From contig NZ_ATAO01000112.1 of NCBI RefSeq assembly GCF_000455825.1, forward strand, positions 1-64,000: DNA of 64,000 nt, read 5' to 3'. Positions within the stretch are counted from its first letter, which is position 1, and each line of letters opens with the position of its first letter. A program made the translations under genes and the position numbers. Source of the stretch: Microbacterium maritypicum MF109 (lineage in GTDB: Bacteria > Actinomycetota > Actinomycetes > Actinomycetales > Microbacteriaceae). This document shows positions 1 to 8,449 of the stretch, piece by piece. A model generated the notes under the pieces. The model worked only from the letters and a program-made list of their open reading frames with translations. It ran no database searches and was not told the origin of the DNA.

Positions 1-26
1 GCGCCCTTCGCGCGATTCGAGCGCGG

Positions 27-932
27 TCAGTGCTCAGCGGCCAGCAGCGACTGGATGATGCCGACCGCCGCGAGCTGACCGGCAGCCGCGGCCAGCAGCA
101 CTGAGGCCATGGGCCCGGGAAGGGTCGCGCGGTGCGCGAGGTCGCCTGCAGCGAAGACGCCGGGGCGCGAGGTGCGTCCGAACTCGTCGATCTCGATGCA
201 CCCGGAGTCGAGCATTCCCAGTCCGAGCTGGGCGGCGAACGGCGACCGCTGGCGCATCTCCCCGGCGGAGATGAAGACGCCGTCGACGACGCTCTCGTCG
301 GTGTCCGTGTGAACGCGGACACCTCCGTCGACCTTCTCGACGGAGGTGACCGGCGTGCGGCGCACCTGCGCGCCTTTCGCCTCGAGAGTTCGGACCTCGT
401 CGTCTGCGAACTCCTCCCCGACGGGTACGACGGTGATGTTCCCGGCGATCCGACCCAACAGGCCGATGAGGTGCTCGGCCCGAGGTGCGGCGCCGATGAT
501 GGCGATGTCCCTGCCGGCATGCTCGTGTCCGTCGCAGAACGGGCAGCTGAAGGCGAATGTGCCCCACAGGTCGTGCAGCCCCGGGACATCGGGAAGATCG
601 TCGGCGACGCCCGTGGCGAGGACGACCCGACGGCCCTCCGCGACGGTGCCGTCGGACACGCCCACGACGAACGCGCCCTCGACGCCCGAGACGCTCGTTG
701 CCGCCGCGTCGCGGATCTCCACGTCGTCGTACTCCGCGAGCTCGGCGCGGGCGGTCGCGCGCAGCTCCGACGGTGGCATCCCGTCCGCGCCGATCATGTT
801 GTGCATGTGCAGGACGGTGCCGTTGCGGTACTCGCCCGAATCCAGGAGCAGAGTCGAGCGGTGCATCCGTCCGAGGGTCAGGGCGGCCTGGAGTCCTGCC
901 GGTCCTGCGCCGATCACGATGGCGTCGTACAT
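27..932 (-). CDS. Thioredoxin-reductase-like NAD(P)/FAD-dependent oxidoreductase
   Basis: This cytoplasmic flavoprotein of 301 aa resembles low-molecular-weight thioredoxin reductases. A Rossmann FAD-binding GAGPAG motif lies at residues 8-13, a redox CPFC pair at 130-133 and a C-terminal GD motif (AAGDLA) for the FAD pyrophosphate. The frame is open further upstream to 983, but the ATG at 932 has a GGAAGG ribosome site and puts the FAD motif at the usual distance from the N terminus. The gene is divergent from a MerR regulator, and the palindrome at 976-997 lies in its upstream region, so MerR control is likely. The electron acceptor is not evident: no thioredoxin gene is adjacent, and it may be a TrxB paralogue acting on another disulfide. 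Confidence 0.88.
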   Translation of the reverse strand: MYDAIVIGAGPAGLQAALTLGRMHRSTLLLDSGEYRNGTVLHMHNMIGADGMPPSELRATARAELAEYDDVEIRDAAATSVSGVEGAFVVGVSDGTVAEGRRVVLATGVADDLPDVPGLHDLWGTFAFSCPFCDGHEHAGRDIAIIGAAPRAEHLIGLLGRIAGNITVVPVGEEFADDEVRTLEAKGAQVRRTPVTSVEKVDGGVRVHTDTDESVVDGVFISAGEMRQRSPFAAQLGLGMLDSGCIEIDEFGRTSRPGVFAAGDLAHRATLPGPMASVLLAAAAGQLAAVGIIQSLLAAEH

Positions 933-975
933 GGGGGTCCTTCCGGTGGCGGGGTTGCTTTCCCCGTCAGTCTGT

Positions 976-997
976 GACTTCATGTCAACATGAAGTC
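976..997. promoter_or_regulatory. Perfect palindrome, probable MerR operator
   Basis: Ten-base arms (GACTTCATGT at 976-985 and ACATGAAGTC at 988-997) flank a CA spacer. The merR start codon at 990-992 is inside the right arm. Dyads of this size between divergent genes are typical MerR-family binding sites. On the minus strand the centre contains TTGACA, a possible -35 for the reductase gene. The role is inferred. Confidence 0.65.
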
Positions 998-1394
998 AAG
1001 CGATGCGCACCCCTGGTCCGTCGGCGATGTGGCCGAGCGCTTCGAGCTGCCGACGAACGTGCTGCGGCACTGGGAGTCGGTGGGGCTGCTCACTCCTCCG
1101 CGCGACTCCTCAGGGCGGCGGCGCTACGGCGAGGATGAGGTCGTGCGCATCGCCGTGATCCAGCGCAGCAAGGCAGCGGGGATGAGCCTCGAACAGATCG
1201 CGGTGCTGCTCGACGACGGGAGCGCCGGGCGGCACCAGGTGTTGCAGCAGCACCTGGACGACATCGATCGCCGTATGGAGGAGATGCGTCGATCGCGCGA
1301 GATGACCGAGCACGCGATGGGCTGCCGCGCGCACGACATCGCCACCTGCCCGCGTTTCCGCGCGGGTGTGGACGACGTCCTGGCGCGCTTCTGA
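990..1394 (+). CDS. MerR-family transcriptional regulator
   Basis: This 134 aa DNA-binding regulator has an N-terminal winged helix-turn-helix (residues about 9-45, with the VLRHWE and LLTPPR segments of the family), followed by a coiled-coil dimerisation helix and a C-terminal tail. The tail holds two cysteines in a C-x7-C arrangement (CRAHDIATC), which could sense thiol redox state or a metal. It is divergent from the flavoprotein gene and its start codon lies within the shared palindrome, which suggests autoregulation. No ribosome site precedes the ATG. The inducer is not known from sequence. Confidence 0.85.
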   Translation: MKSSDAHPWSVGDVAERFELPTNVLRHWESVGLLTPPRDSSGRRRYGEDEVVRIAVIQRSKAAGMSLEQIAVLLDDGSAGRHQVLQQHLDDIDRRMEEMRRSREMTEHAMGCRAHDIATCPRFRAGVDDVLARF

Positions 1395-1444
1395 TGGGCC
1401 TCCGAAGGGTGCTCGTTTCCGGCTCGCGCATAGGAAGCTCTGCG

Positions 1445-1450
1445 TAAACT
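1445..1450 (+). promoter_or_regulatory. -10 box for the ResA gene (leaderless)
   Basis: TAAACT ends 7 nt before the GTG start at 1458, with no ribosome site between them. Confidence 0.5.
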
Positions 1451-1457
1451 CGGAGTC

Positions 1458-2108
1458 GTGCCAAGCGAATCGACGGTCCGTCCGATCCGCAGCGGCCGCT
1501 CCTCCCGCACACGGCGCTCGCGCCGTGCGGTCGGTGCCGCGCTCGCTGCGGTGCTCGCCATCGGTCTGAGCGCCTGCGCTCCCGATCCGGTCAGCGAATC
1601 GTTCCTGAACGGCGAGAACACCGGTTATGTCGCCGCTGACGGCGCGATCGTCGAGATCCCGGTCTCCGAGCGCGGTGAACCCGTCGTCTTCAGCGGAGTG
1701 ACCGAGAAGGGCGAGGAGTTCGACAGCGCCGACATCGCCGGACAGGTCGCGGTCGTCAACTTCTGGTACGCCGGCTGCGCGCCGTGCCGCCTCGAAGCAG
1801 CCGATCTGGAAGGTGTCTGGCAGGACTTCCGCGATCAGGACGTCGCGTTCATCGGCATCAACACCCGTGACCAGGCGGACACGGCAGTGGCCTTCGCGAA
1901 CGAGTACGGCGTCACGTACCCGAGCCTGATCGACGTCGACACCGCCCAGGCCAAGCTCGCCTTCGCGAAGGAGACGCCGATCGCCGCGACGCCGACGACC
2001 CTCGTGCTCGACAAGCAGGGCCGGGTCGCCGCGCGCATCATCGGCCCGATCGACGGCAAGTCGATCCTCTCCACGCTCGTCAAGGACGCCCTCGCGGAGA
2101 CGTCGTGA
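1458..2108 (+). CDS. resA: ResA/TlpA-like thiol-disulfide oxidoreductase lipoprotein
   Basis: This is an extracytoplasmic thioredoxin-fold reductant for apocytochrome c heme-binding cysteines (System II). The protein has 216 aa with an Arg-rich N terminus, a hydrophobic segment and a lipobox ending LSAC (Cys40), so it is membrane-anchored. The redox site is the CAPC at residues 107-110 in a W-x-x-x-C-x-x-C context, and a cis-Pro segment (AATPTTLVLD) follows. It is first in the block resA-ccdA-resB-ccsB. CcdA next door would supply its reducing equivalents. The GTG start is chosen from the -10 box placement. Confidence 0.9.
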   Translation: MPSESTVRPIRSGRSSRTRRSRRAVGAALAAVLAIGLSACAPDPVSESFLNGENTGYVAADGAIVEIPVSERGEPVVFSGVTEKGEEFDSADIAGQVAVVNFWYAGCAPCRLEAADLEGVWQDFRDQDVAFIGINTRDQADTAVAFANEYGVTYPSLIDVDTAQAKLAFAKETPIAATPTTLVLDKQGRVAARIIGPIDGKSILSTLVKDALAETS

Positions 2109-2124
2109 CCACCCGGGGAACGTC

Positions 2125-2910
2125 GTGAATCCCGAAGCGATCATCGGATCCGGGGCCCTCTGGATCGCGATCCCGGTGGCGATGCTCGCGGGACTCGTCT
2201 CGTTCCTCTCCCCGTGCGTGCTGCCTCTCGTCCCCGGTTACCTCGGCTTCCTCGGCGGTGCCGTCGCTCCTCGGTCGACCGCTGCTGCCGGTGCGGAAGG
2301 TCAGACGACGACGCAGACCACCGAAACCGCGACGCGGGGGCGACTCGTCGGGGGCGTGCTGCTGTTCATCCTCGGGTTCACGATCGTCTTCATCCTCTAC
2401 ACCGTGCTCGGCGGAACGGCCGGGGTCTTCCTGCTGCAGTGGGGCGACCTCATCACCCGCATCCTGGGCGTGGTCATCATCGGGATGGGCCTCGTGTTCC
2501 TCGGCCTCTTCGGCTTCGCGCAGAAGGAGTTCCGCTTCCACGTCGACTCCAAGGCGGGGATCGTCGGTGCGCCGCTCCTCGGGGTGGCGCTCGGGATCGG
2601 CTGGGCACCGTGCATGGGGCCGACGCTCGCGGCCATCCTCGCCCTCTCCTTCAACGCCGGCGATCCGGTGCGCGCAGGTTTCCTCGGCCTGGCCTATTCG
2701 CTGGGCCTCGGGATCCCGTTCCTGCTCGTCGCCCTCGGCTTCGGCTGGGCGACGAAAGCGGTCGGCTTCCTCCGCCGCCACGTCCGGGTCGTCAACATCG
2801 TCGGCGGCGTGATGCTGATCCTGCTGGGCATCCTGATGGTGACCGGCCTCTGGACCGACATCATGTCGCGCCTGACGGCGGTGATCGGAAGTGTCATCCT
2901 CCCGCTCTGA
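2125..2910 (+). CDS. ccdA: CcdA-type cytochrome c biogenesis transmembrane protein
   Basis: This polytopic membrane protein passes electrons from cytoplasmic thioredoxin to the extracytoplasmic ResA-type lipoprotein. It has 261 aa and about six membrane segments. The two family cysteines are visible: Cys31 in LSPCVLPL and Cys163 in GWAPCMGP. A Thr/Ala-rich loop of about 25 residues after the first helix is the only unusual part. The GTG start lies 16 nt after the resA stop, and the 3' end overlaps the proposed resB start at 2891. Confidence 0.92.
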   Translation: MNPEAIIGSGALWIAIPVAMLAGLVSFLSPCVLPLVPGYLGFLGGAVAPRSTAAAGAEGQTTTQTTETATRGRLVGGVLLFILGFTIVFILYTVLGGTAGVFLLQWGDLITRILGVVIIGMGLVFLGLFGFAQKEFRFHVDSKAGIVGAPLLGVALGIGWAPCMGPTLAAILALSFNAGDPVRAGFLGLAYSLGLGIPFLLVALGFGWATKAVGFLRRHVRVVNIVGGVMLILLGILMVTGLWTDIMSRLTAVIGSVILPL

Positions 2911-4747
2911 TCGCTCCACGACGTCCACCAGCTCCGACAAGAACCCCCGCACTGAGAAGGCCATGACCAAGAACAAGGGTGCCGCGAACAGCGACTCCAG
3001 CGATCCGCTCCGCCCGTCCGACCACGTCGACGGCGACGACTCGATCACCCAGCCGCGGCTGGGGTTCGTCGGCTGGCTGCGCTGGGGTTGGCGTCAGCTG
3101 ACCTCGATGCGCACGGCGCTCGTCCTGCTGCTCGTGCTCGCGATCGCCGCGATCCCCGGCTCGATCTTCCCGCAGCGGATGGCCGACCCGAACGGCGTCA
3201 CGCAGTGGGAGCGCGACAACCCCGACCTCTTCCCGGTGCTCGACGGGCTGAAGCTGTTCGATGTGTACCTGTCGCCGTGGTTCTCGGCGATCTACCTGCT
3301 GCTGTTCGCCTCGCTCGTCGGGTGTGTGATCCCGCGCATCAAGCACCACGCCAAGGCACTGCGCGCGCGTCCGCCGCGCACTCCCGCTCGACTGCAGCGA
3401 CTCGAGGACTACCGTGCCGTCACGCGCGATCCCGCTGTGGACTCCGGAACCAAGACGGGTGATGCGGAAGCGGAGGCGGTCGCGTCCATCGACGTCGCGA
3501 CGAAACAGCTGAAGGCCCTCGGTTACCGGGTGGAGCGCTACGACCGCGGACGCACGTTCTCAGTCTCCGCCGAGCGCGGCTACTGGCGCGAGACCGGCAA
3601 CCTGATCTTCCACCTCGCCCTCGTGGGCGTGCTCGTCACGGTCGGCATCGGCGGCGGCTTCTCGTACACCGGTCAGCGCGTGCTGGTGGAGGGGGAGACG
3701 TTCGCCAACACGCTCCTCGACTACGACTCGATGAACCGCGGTCGCTTCGTGGGTGACGATGCGTTCGCCCCGTACTCGATGCGCCTCGACTCGTTCGATG
3801 TGACGTATCAGCCGTTCGGCGAGCCCGGCTCCGGACAGGCCGGCGACTTCTCCGCCAACGTCACGGTGCAGGAGAACGGGGAGGAGCGCACGGGGTCCGT
3901 CAAGGTCAACGAGCCGCTCGGGGTGGCCGATGACGACGTCTTCCTGCTCGGCAACGGCTACGCGCCGACCGTGACCGTGCGCGACCCCGAAGGCAATGTG
4001 GTGTTCACGAACAGCACCCCGTTCCTCCCTCAGGACAACAACATGACCTCGCTGGGCGTGCTCAAGGTGCCGGACGGGCTGGCCGAGCAGGTCGGCCTGG
4101 TCGGGTTCTTCTACCCGACGACGGGTGTGCTCGAGAGCGGCGCGTTCTTCTCCGCGTACGGCGACCTCACGAACCCGACGCTCACGCTCGACGTGTACAC
4201 GGGCGACCTCGGCATCAACGAGGGCGTGCCGCGCTCGGTCTACGTGCTCGACACCACCGGGATGACAAAGCTCACCGGCCGCACCACCGACGTGAAGTCG
4301 ATCGAGCTCGCCCCCGGACAGACCGCGCAGCTGCCCAACGGCCTCGGCTCGGTGACCTTCGAGGACGAGTCGCCGGCCGGCGCGACGGATGCCTCTGAGT
4401 CGGTGAAGCGTTTCGCCTCGCTGCAGATCCACCGCGACGAGTCCGGAGTGTGGGTGCTCGGCTTCGCGCTGCTCGCCCTCGGCGGCCTCATGATCGCGCT
4501 GTTCGTTCCGCGCCGACGCGTGTGGGTCAAGGCCACGGCGCACGATGGCGAGATCGCCCTCGAGTACGCGGCCCTCGCGCGAGGGGAAGACCCGACGCTC
4601 GCGGCAGCCGTGGAAGACCTCGTCGCCGGTCACGCCCGACTGCTCGATGCGGCCGGGGGCACCACGGCGCGCCCACCGATCGATGATCCCGCGGACGAGT
4701 CCGCCGAGCCGGAAGCCCCGGCAACCGACACCCGGAAAGTAGACTGA
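2891..4747 (+). CDS. resB: ResB family cytochrome c biogenesis protein
   Basis: ResB forms the heme-handling and ligation complex with CcsB on the outer face of the membrane. The protein has 618 aa: a hydrophilic N terminus, three membrane helices (about residues 75-95, 120-140 and 245-265), a large extracytoplasmic domain to about residue 530, a fourth helix near 535-555 and an acidic tail. Two starts are possible. The GTG at 2891 overlaps ccdA by 20 nt. The ATG at 2963 (residue 25) follows GAGAAGG but only 2 nt away. Neither changes the membrane core. ccsB follows almost directly. Confidence 0.9.
   Translation: MSSSRSDRSTTSTSSDKNPRTEKAMTKNKGAANSDSSDPLRPSDHVDGDDSITQPRLGFVGWLRWGWRQLTSMRTALVLLLVLAIAAIPGSIFPQRMADPNGVTQWERDNPDLFPVLDGLKLFDVYLSPWFSAIYLLLFASLVGCVIPRIKHHAKALRARPPRTPARLQRLEDYRAVTRDPAVDSGTKTGDAEAEAVASIDVATKQLKALGYRVERYDRGRTFSVSAERGYWRETGNLIFHLALVGVLVTVGIGGGFSYTGQRVLVEGETFANTLLDYDSMNRGRFVGDDAFAPYSMRLDSFDVTYQPFGEPGSGQAGDFSANVTVQENGEERTGSVKVNEPLGVADDDVFLLGNGYAPTVTVRDPEGNVVFTNSTPFLPQDNNMTSLGVLKVPDGLAEQVGLVGFFYPTTGVLESGAFFSAYGDLTNPTLTLDVYTGDLGINEGVPRSVYVLDTTGMTKLTGRTTDVKSIELAPGQTAQLPNGLGSVTFEDESPAGATDASESVKRFASLQIHRDESGVWVLGFALLALGGLMIALFVPRRRVWVKATAHDGEIALEYAALARGEDPTLAAAVEDLVAGHARLLDAAGGTTARPPIDDPADESAEPEAPATDTRKVD
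4740..4745 (+). promoter_or_regulatory. -10 box for ccsB (internal, leaderless)
   Basis: TAGACT overlaps the last codons and stop of resB and ends 6 nt before the ccsB ATG. An extra internal promoter for ccsB is inferred. Confidence 0.45.
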
Positions 4748-4751
4748 CACC

Positions 4752-5726
4752 ATGCTCGAGCTCAACGTGATCTCGCCGGTCCTGCTCTGGACGGCGATCG
4801 CGATCTACGCGGCGGCCTTCGTGGCGTACGCCTTCGATCTCGCGCGGCGCTCGCAGGCGACGGCCGATGCGCAGAACGTGCGCGAGTCGGTGCTCGTCGG
4901 GGCCGGTGGCGGCAGCATCACCGCATCCACCGGCGCTCCCGTGGCAGACGCCGCTCCGCAGCGATACGTGATGGCCCGGATCGGCACCTCCCTGACCGTG
5001 CTCGGTTTCCTCTTCCACCTCGCCGCCGCGGTCACCCGTGGCATCGCGGCAGGCCGGGTGCCGTGGGCCAACCTGTACGAGTTCGCGATGATGGGCACGC
5101 TGCTCATCATCGCGGTGTACCTCGTCGTGCTCACTCGCATCGACCTGCGCTTCCTCGGTACCTTCATCACCGGCCTCGTCGTGGTGCTGCTCGGCCTCGG
5201 TGCGACGAACTTCTACGTCGATGTCTCGCCGCTGATGGACCCGCTGAAGAGTGTGTGGCTCGTCATCCACGTGTTCGTGGCCTCGGTCGCGACGGCGTTC
5301 TTCGCCCTCGCATTCGCCCTGTCGGTGATCCAGCTGATGCAGTCGCGACGTGAGCGACTTCTCGGCGAAGGCGCGAAGAAGACCGGGCCCGGCTTCCTCC
5401 GTACCTTCCCGAACGCCGTGCGCCTGGAGAGCCTGGCGTACATGTTCACCATCATCGGCTTCATCCTCTGGACCTTCACGCTCATCGCGGGGTCCATCTG
5501 GGCCTACTACGCCTGGAGCCGCTTCTGGGGCTTCGACGTCAAGGAGACCTGGACCTTCGTGATCTGGGTCATCTACGCCGGATACATCCACGCCCGTGCG
5601 ACGCGCGGCTGGCGCGGCAACCCCTCGGCCTGGCTGGCGATCGTCGGGTTCTCCGCTGTGATCTTCAACTTCACGATCGTGAACGTCTTCTTCAAGGGCC
5701 TGCACGCCTACTCCGGCCTGAGCTGA
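4752..5726 (+). CDS. ccsB: CcsB/CcsA heme export and ligation protein
   Basis: This is the integral membrane partner of ResB that presents heme for covalent attachment to apocytochrome c. It has 324 aa and about eight membrane segments. The tryptophan-rich WWD-type signature, here SRFWGFDVKETW (about residues 256-267), is followed by IHARATRGWRG, as in the CcsA family. An Ala/Val-rich stretch of about 30 residues follows the first helix. It completes a four-gene System II set, and the sequence then runs into a hairpin at 5744. Confidence 0.93.
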   Translation: MLELNVISPVLLWTAIAIYAAAFVAYAFDLARRSQATADAQNVRESVLVGAGGGSITASTGAPVADAAPQRYVMARIGTSLTVLGFLFHLAAAVTRGIAAGRVPWANLYEFAMMGTLLIIAVYLVVLTRIDLRFLGTFITGLVVVLLGLGATNFYVDVSPLMDPLKSVWLVIHVFVASVATAFFALAFALSVIQLMQSRRERLLGEGAKKTGPGFLRTFPNAVRLESLAYMFTIIGFILWTFTLIAGSIWAYYAWSRFWGFDVKETWTFVIWVIYAGYIHARATRGWRGNPSAWLAIVGFSAVIFNFTIVNVFFKGLHAYSGLS

Positions 5727-5743
5727 GCCTGCCTCCGGCTGCG

Positions 5744-5820
5744 AAAACGGAGACCTCCCGGCTCCGTCCCGGCGCGTCTGAACAAGACACGCGGGGCGGG
5801 GTGCGGGAGGTCTCTGTTTT
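5744..5820. terminator. Bidirectional terminator-like palindrome, copy 1
   Basis: Seventeen-base arms at 5744-5760 and 5804-5820 pair with one G-U. They begin AAAACGGAGACC and end GGTCTCTGTTTT, so each strand has a T-run after the stem. It lies between the convergent ccsB and 2H phosphoesterase genes. The core CCCGGCGCGTC is shared with copy 2 at 6471-6546. Confidence 0.7.
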
Positions 5821-5846
5821 GGCCGAGGGGCGAGCTGGGCCGAGGA

Positions 5847-6437
5847 TCAGCCGCCGAGAGGGAGGACCTCGGCGTGCTCGATGCCGTCTTCGTACCAGAC
5901 CAGCTCTGCTTCGGCGATGACCTCGGTGGGCGCGGATGAGAGCGGGCGGACCTCGGCTTTCGCGAATCGCGACCAGTCGGCCGCGTCGAGAGTCTTGCCG
6001 TAGAGCACCGACAGGTGGAACGTCCAGTCGGCCAGCGGGAGTTCGCCGAGGCGGCGGTAGTCCGTGGCGTCCAGCGCGGCAGTCAGGGTCGAGTACGCCG
6101 AGACGAGCGAGGCACTCCGGGCGAGGCGCACGATCAGGATCTGCCAGGGCAGGGGGAACTCGTCGACGGCCTCGGCGCTCACCTCGATCGGTTCCTGCCG
6201 TGCCGCCCAGGTGCGGATCAGCGCGGTGAGTTCCTCGCGCCGCTCGGGCTCAAAGAACCCCCGGAGCGTGACGTGTCCGGTGTGCGGACGCCGCGCCGGG
6301 ATGACGAGGCGATCGAGCGCGGTCTCCTGGATCTCCCGATAGACCTCGGCGACCGCACCGGTGGGCCGGAGCACGAGGTACTGCTGCCCCTCGAGGCTCG
6401 CGAGTTGGTCGGGGGTGTCCATGAACGGTCGACGCAT
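5847..6437 (-). CDS. 2H phosphoesterase superfamily protein (2'-5' RNA ligase-like)
   Basis: This 196 aa protein has the two H-x-T/S motifs that define the 2H superfamily: H55-V-T and H141-L-S, each in a beta-strand context (HVTLRGFF and FHLSVLYG). Members hydrolyse or ligate 2',5' or cyclic phosphodiesters. The exact substrate cannot be read from sequence. The ATG at 6437 has a TAGGAT box 6 nt upstream and no ribosome site, so a leaderless start is likely. It is a single-gene unit flanked on both sides by related palindromic terminators. Confidence 0.75.
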   Translation of the reverse strand: MRRPFMDTPDQLASLEGQQYLVLRPTGAVAEVYREIQETALDRLVIPARRPHTGHVTLRGFFEPERREELTALIRTWAARQEPIEVSAEAVDEFPLPWQILIVRLARSASLVSAYSTLTAALDATDYRRLGELPLADWTFHLSVLYGKTLDAADWSRFAKAEVRPLSSAPTEVIAEAELVWYEDGIEHAEVLPLGG

Positions 6438-6443
6438 GTCAGG

Positions 6444-6449
6444 ATCCTA
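6444..6449 (-). promoter_or_regulatory. -10 box for the 2H phosphoesterase gene
   Basis: On the minus strand TAGGAT ends 6 nt before the ATG at 6437. Confidence 0.5.
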
Positions 6450-6470
6450 GGTCGCGGGCGACGCATGCCG

Positions 6471-6546
6471 AAACGGAGACGGTCACAGGCGCGGCCCGGC
6501 GCGTCATGCGTCGACGCGCCGGGCCGGGCACTGGTGGTCTCCGTTT
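6471..6546. terminator. Bidirectional terminator-like palindrome, copy 2
   Basis: Outer arms AAACGGAGAC (6471-6480) and GTCTCCGTTT (6537-6546) enclose an inner GC-rich stem (6491-6505 with 6513-6527, 14 of 15 paired). It lies downstream of the YhgE/Pip gene on the minus strand. Outer arms and core match copy 1. Confidence 0.7.
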
Positions 6547-6568
6547 TGGCAGGGAGGTGCGGACGACG

Positions 6569-8449
6569 TCAGGCCGTGGCGAGGACCGCCTTGGCCGAGG
6601 TCGTGCGTCGCAACGTCACCGCGAGCGTCGTGGCCACGAGCGACAGGACGCCCCAGACCACGAGTGCCGCGACCGCGGAACCGCTCGGCGTGATCAGACC
6701 CGCGAAGGCCGGAGCCGTCGGGAGGGCGGCCCCGATGCCAGCCAGCCAGTCCGGCACGGTCGAGATCAGGCCGGTCGCGACCGCGAGCACTCCGACGAGG
6801 GCGGAGATCCAGCGTCCGACGCCCCCGAACAGGGCGACGAGGGCCTGGTTCACGGCGGCGAACACCACACCGGCGAGCACGGCCGTGCCCGCGAACGCCC
6901 ACCAGGTGCCGGCGTCATAGCTCGCCACGATCTGCACGATCAGCGACACCAGGAGGCCCTGAGCCGCACCGACCAGCGCGGCCGGGGCGAAGGCCCGCAG
7001 CGCGAGAGTAGCGGATGACCGGCGCGAGGTGAGGGTGCGAGCGGTGTGCGCACGCATCACCACGAACGACGCGAGACCGCCGAACCAGAGCACGACCGCC
7101 GCGAGCAGCGGGATCGCCGTCGGGCCGAAGATGGTGTTCATCGACGAGTTCGACGACACCGGGTCGGCGATCACCGAGGCGAGCGACTTCGACTCGGTGT
7201 CGCTGAACGAGGGCAGGGAATCGGATGCCGTGCGCAGCCCGCCTGCGAGGTCACCTGTGCCGGTCGCCAGGGTGTCGAGCCCGGTGGTCAGTTCGGTGGC
7301 TCCGTCGGCGAGGGCGGTCGCTCCGCCGGAGAGCTGGGTCGCGCCGGAGGCGAGGCCGCGGGCGCCGGTGGCCGACGCTCCGATGCCCTGGTCGGCGAGC
7401 TGGGTGAGTCCGGACGACAGCTGTGTGGCGCCGGCGCCGGCCTGGGCCATCTGGGGTGCGATGGCTCCGGGGAGCGCTGAGAGCTGCCGAACACCGGCAT
7501 CGGTCTTCGCTGCCCCCGTTGCCAAGGCAGTCAACTGGTCGCAGTATGCCGCGGTCATGACCAGAGGATCGCAGTTGTCCGCAAGCGCTTTGATCCCTGC
7601 CGCGAGCTGCGTGGTGCCATCCGCGAGTGCGAGCGCACCAGGCGCTTGCTTCTGCAACTCCACCGCACCGGCCGTCAGCCCCGATCCGATCTGCGCCGCG
7701 CCGGCCGCAGCCTCACGCGTCTTGCCCGCGATCGTGTCGAGCCCGGAGGCGAGCGACGATGCACCCGTCCCGAGCTCACCCGCACCGGAGGCCAGCTTCG
7801 TGGCACCCTCCGGGATCGCTGCCGCTCCGGTGGCGGCATCGCGCGCGCCGTTCGCGAGCTTCACGGCGCCGTCTGCCGCCTCGCCGATCTGGTCGCCGAT
7901 CGTGGTGAATCCGACGAGGATGTTCTCGGTCGTCGCCTCGGAGAGCATCGTGCCCATGGTCGAGGCGGCGACGTTCGCGATCTGGCCCGTGATGAGGTCG
8001 TCGGCGACGAGGCCGTCTTCCGGCGTGGTCACTTCGATGGTGGCCTGCTCGGCCTTTCCTCCGCCGTCGGAGATCGCGGTACCGGCCGAGGTGGCGGCGG
8101 ACGAGAAGTCTTCCGGGATCGTGATGACGGCCTGGTAGGAGCCGTCGGCGAGACCGTCGGCAGCGTCGTCCTTGTTCGAGATCACCCACGTGAGGTTCGA
8201 ATCGAGGTCGTCCGACCCCTCCACGAGACCCGAAGCGAGCTGGCGTCCGAGGGGAGTCATCTGACCGTCGATGGTCACGGGCTCGTCGAGGTTGACGATG
8301 GCCGCGGTCATCGAGTCCAGGCGTTCGGTCGGGTTCTGCAGCGCCGCGACGAGGATGCCGCCGACCGCAGCCGGCAGCAGCAGTACGCCGAGGATGGTCA
8401 GCCAGGTGATGGGCTTGCGGGAGCGCGCGCGCTCGATGGGGAGGGTCAT
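6569..8449 (-). CDS. YhgE/Pip family membrane protein
   Basis: This 626 aa protein has the architecture of the YhgE/Pip (phage infection protein) family. One N-terminal helix (about residues 14-38) precedes a long extracytoplasmic region rich in heptad-like G-A-x-x-L-A-x-G repeats that predict coiled coil (about 190-400). Five to six membrane helices close the C terminus. It starts with an ATGA overlap at the stop of the MMPL gene, so the two are co-translated and probably form one export machine for lipid-like or cell-envelope substrates. The substrate is unknown. The long upstream frame extension to 9061 is antisense-like shadow coding and was not used. Confidence 0.82.
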   Translation of the reverse strand: MTLPIERARSRKPITWLTILGVLLLPAAVGGILVAALQNPTERLDSMTAAIVNLDEPVTIDGQMTPLGRQLASGLVEGSDDLDSNLTWVISNKDDAADGLADGSYQAVITIPEDFSSAATSAGTAISDGGGKAEQATIEVTTPEDGLVADDLITGQIANVAASTMGTMLSEATTENILVGFTTIGDQIGEAADGAVKLANGARDAATGAAAIPEGATKLASGAGELGTGASSLASGLDTIAGKTREAAAGAAQIGSGLTAGAVELQKQAPGALALADGTTQLAAGIKALADNCDPLVMTAAYCDQLTALATGAAKTDAGVRQLSALPGAIAPQMAQAGAGATQLSSGLTQLADQGIGASATGARGLASGATQLSGGATALADGATELTTGLDTLATGTGDLAGGLRTASDSLPSFSDTESKSLASVIADPVSSNSSMNTIFGPTAIPLLAAVVLWFGGLASFVVMRAHTARTLTSRRSSATLALRAFAPAALVGAAQGLLVSLIVQIVASYDAGTWWAFAGTAVLAGVVFAAVNQALVALFGGVGRWISALVGVLAVATGLISTVPDWLAGIGAALPTAPAFAGLITPSGSAVAALVVWGVLSLVATTLAVTLRRTTSAKAVLATA

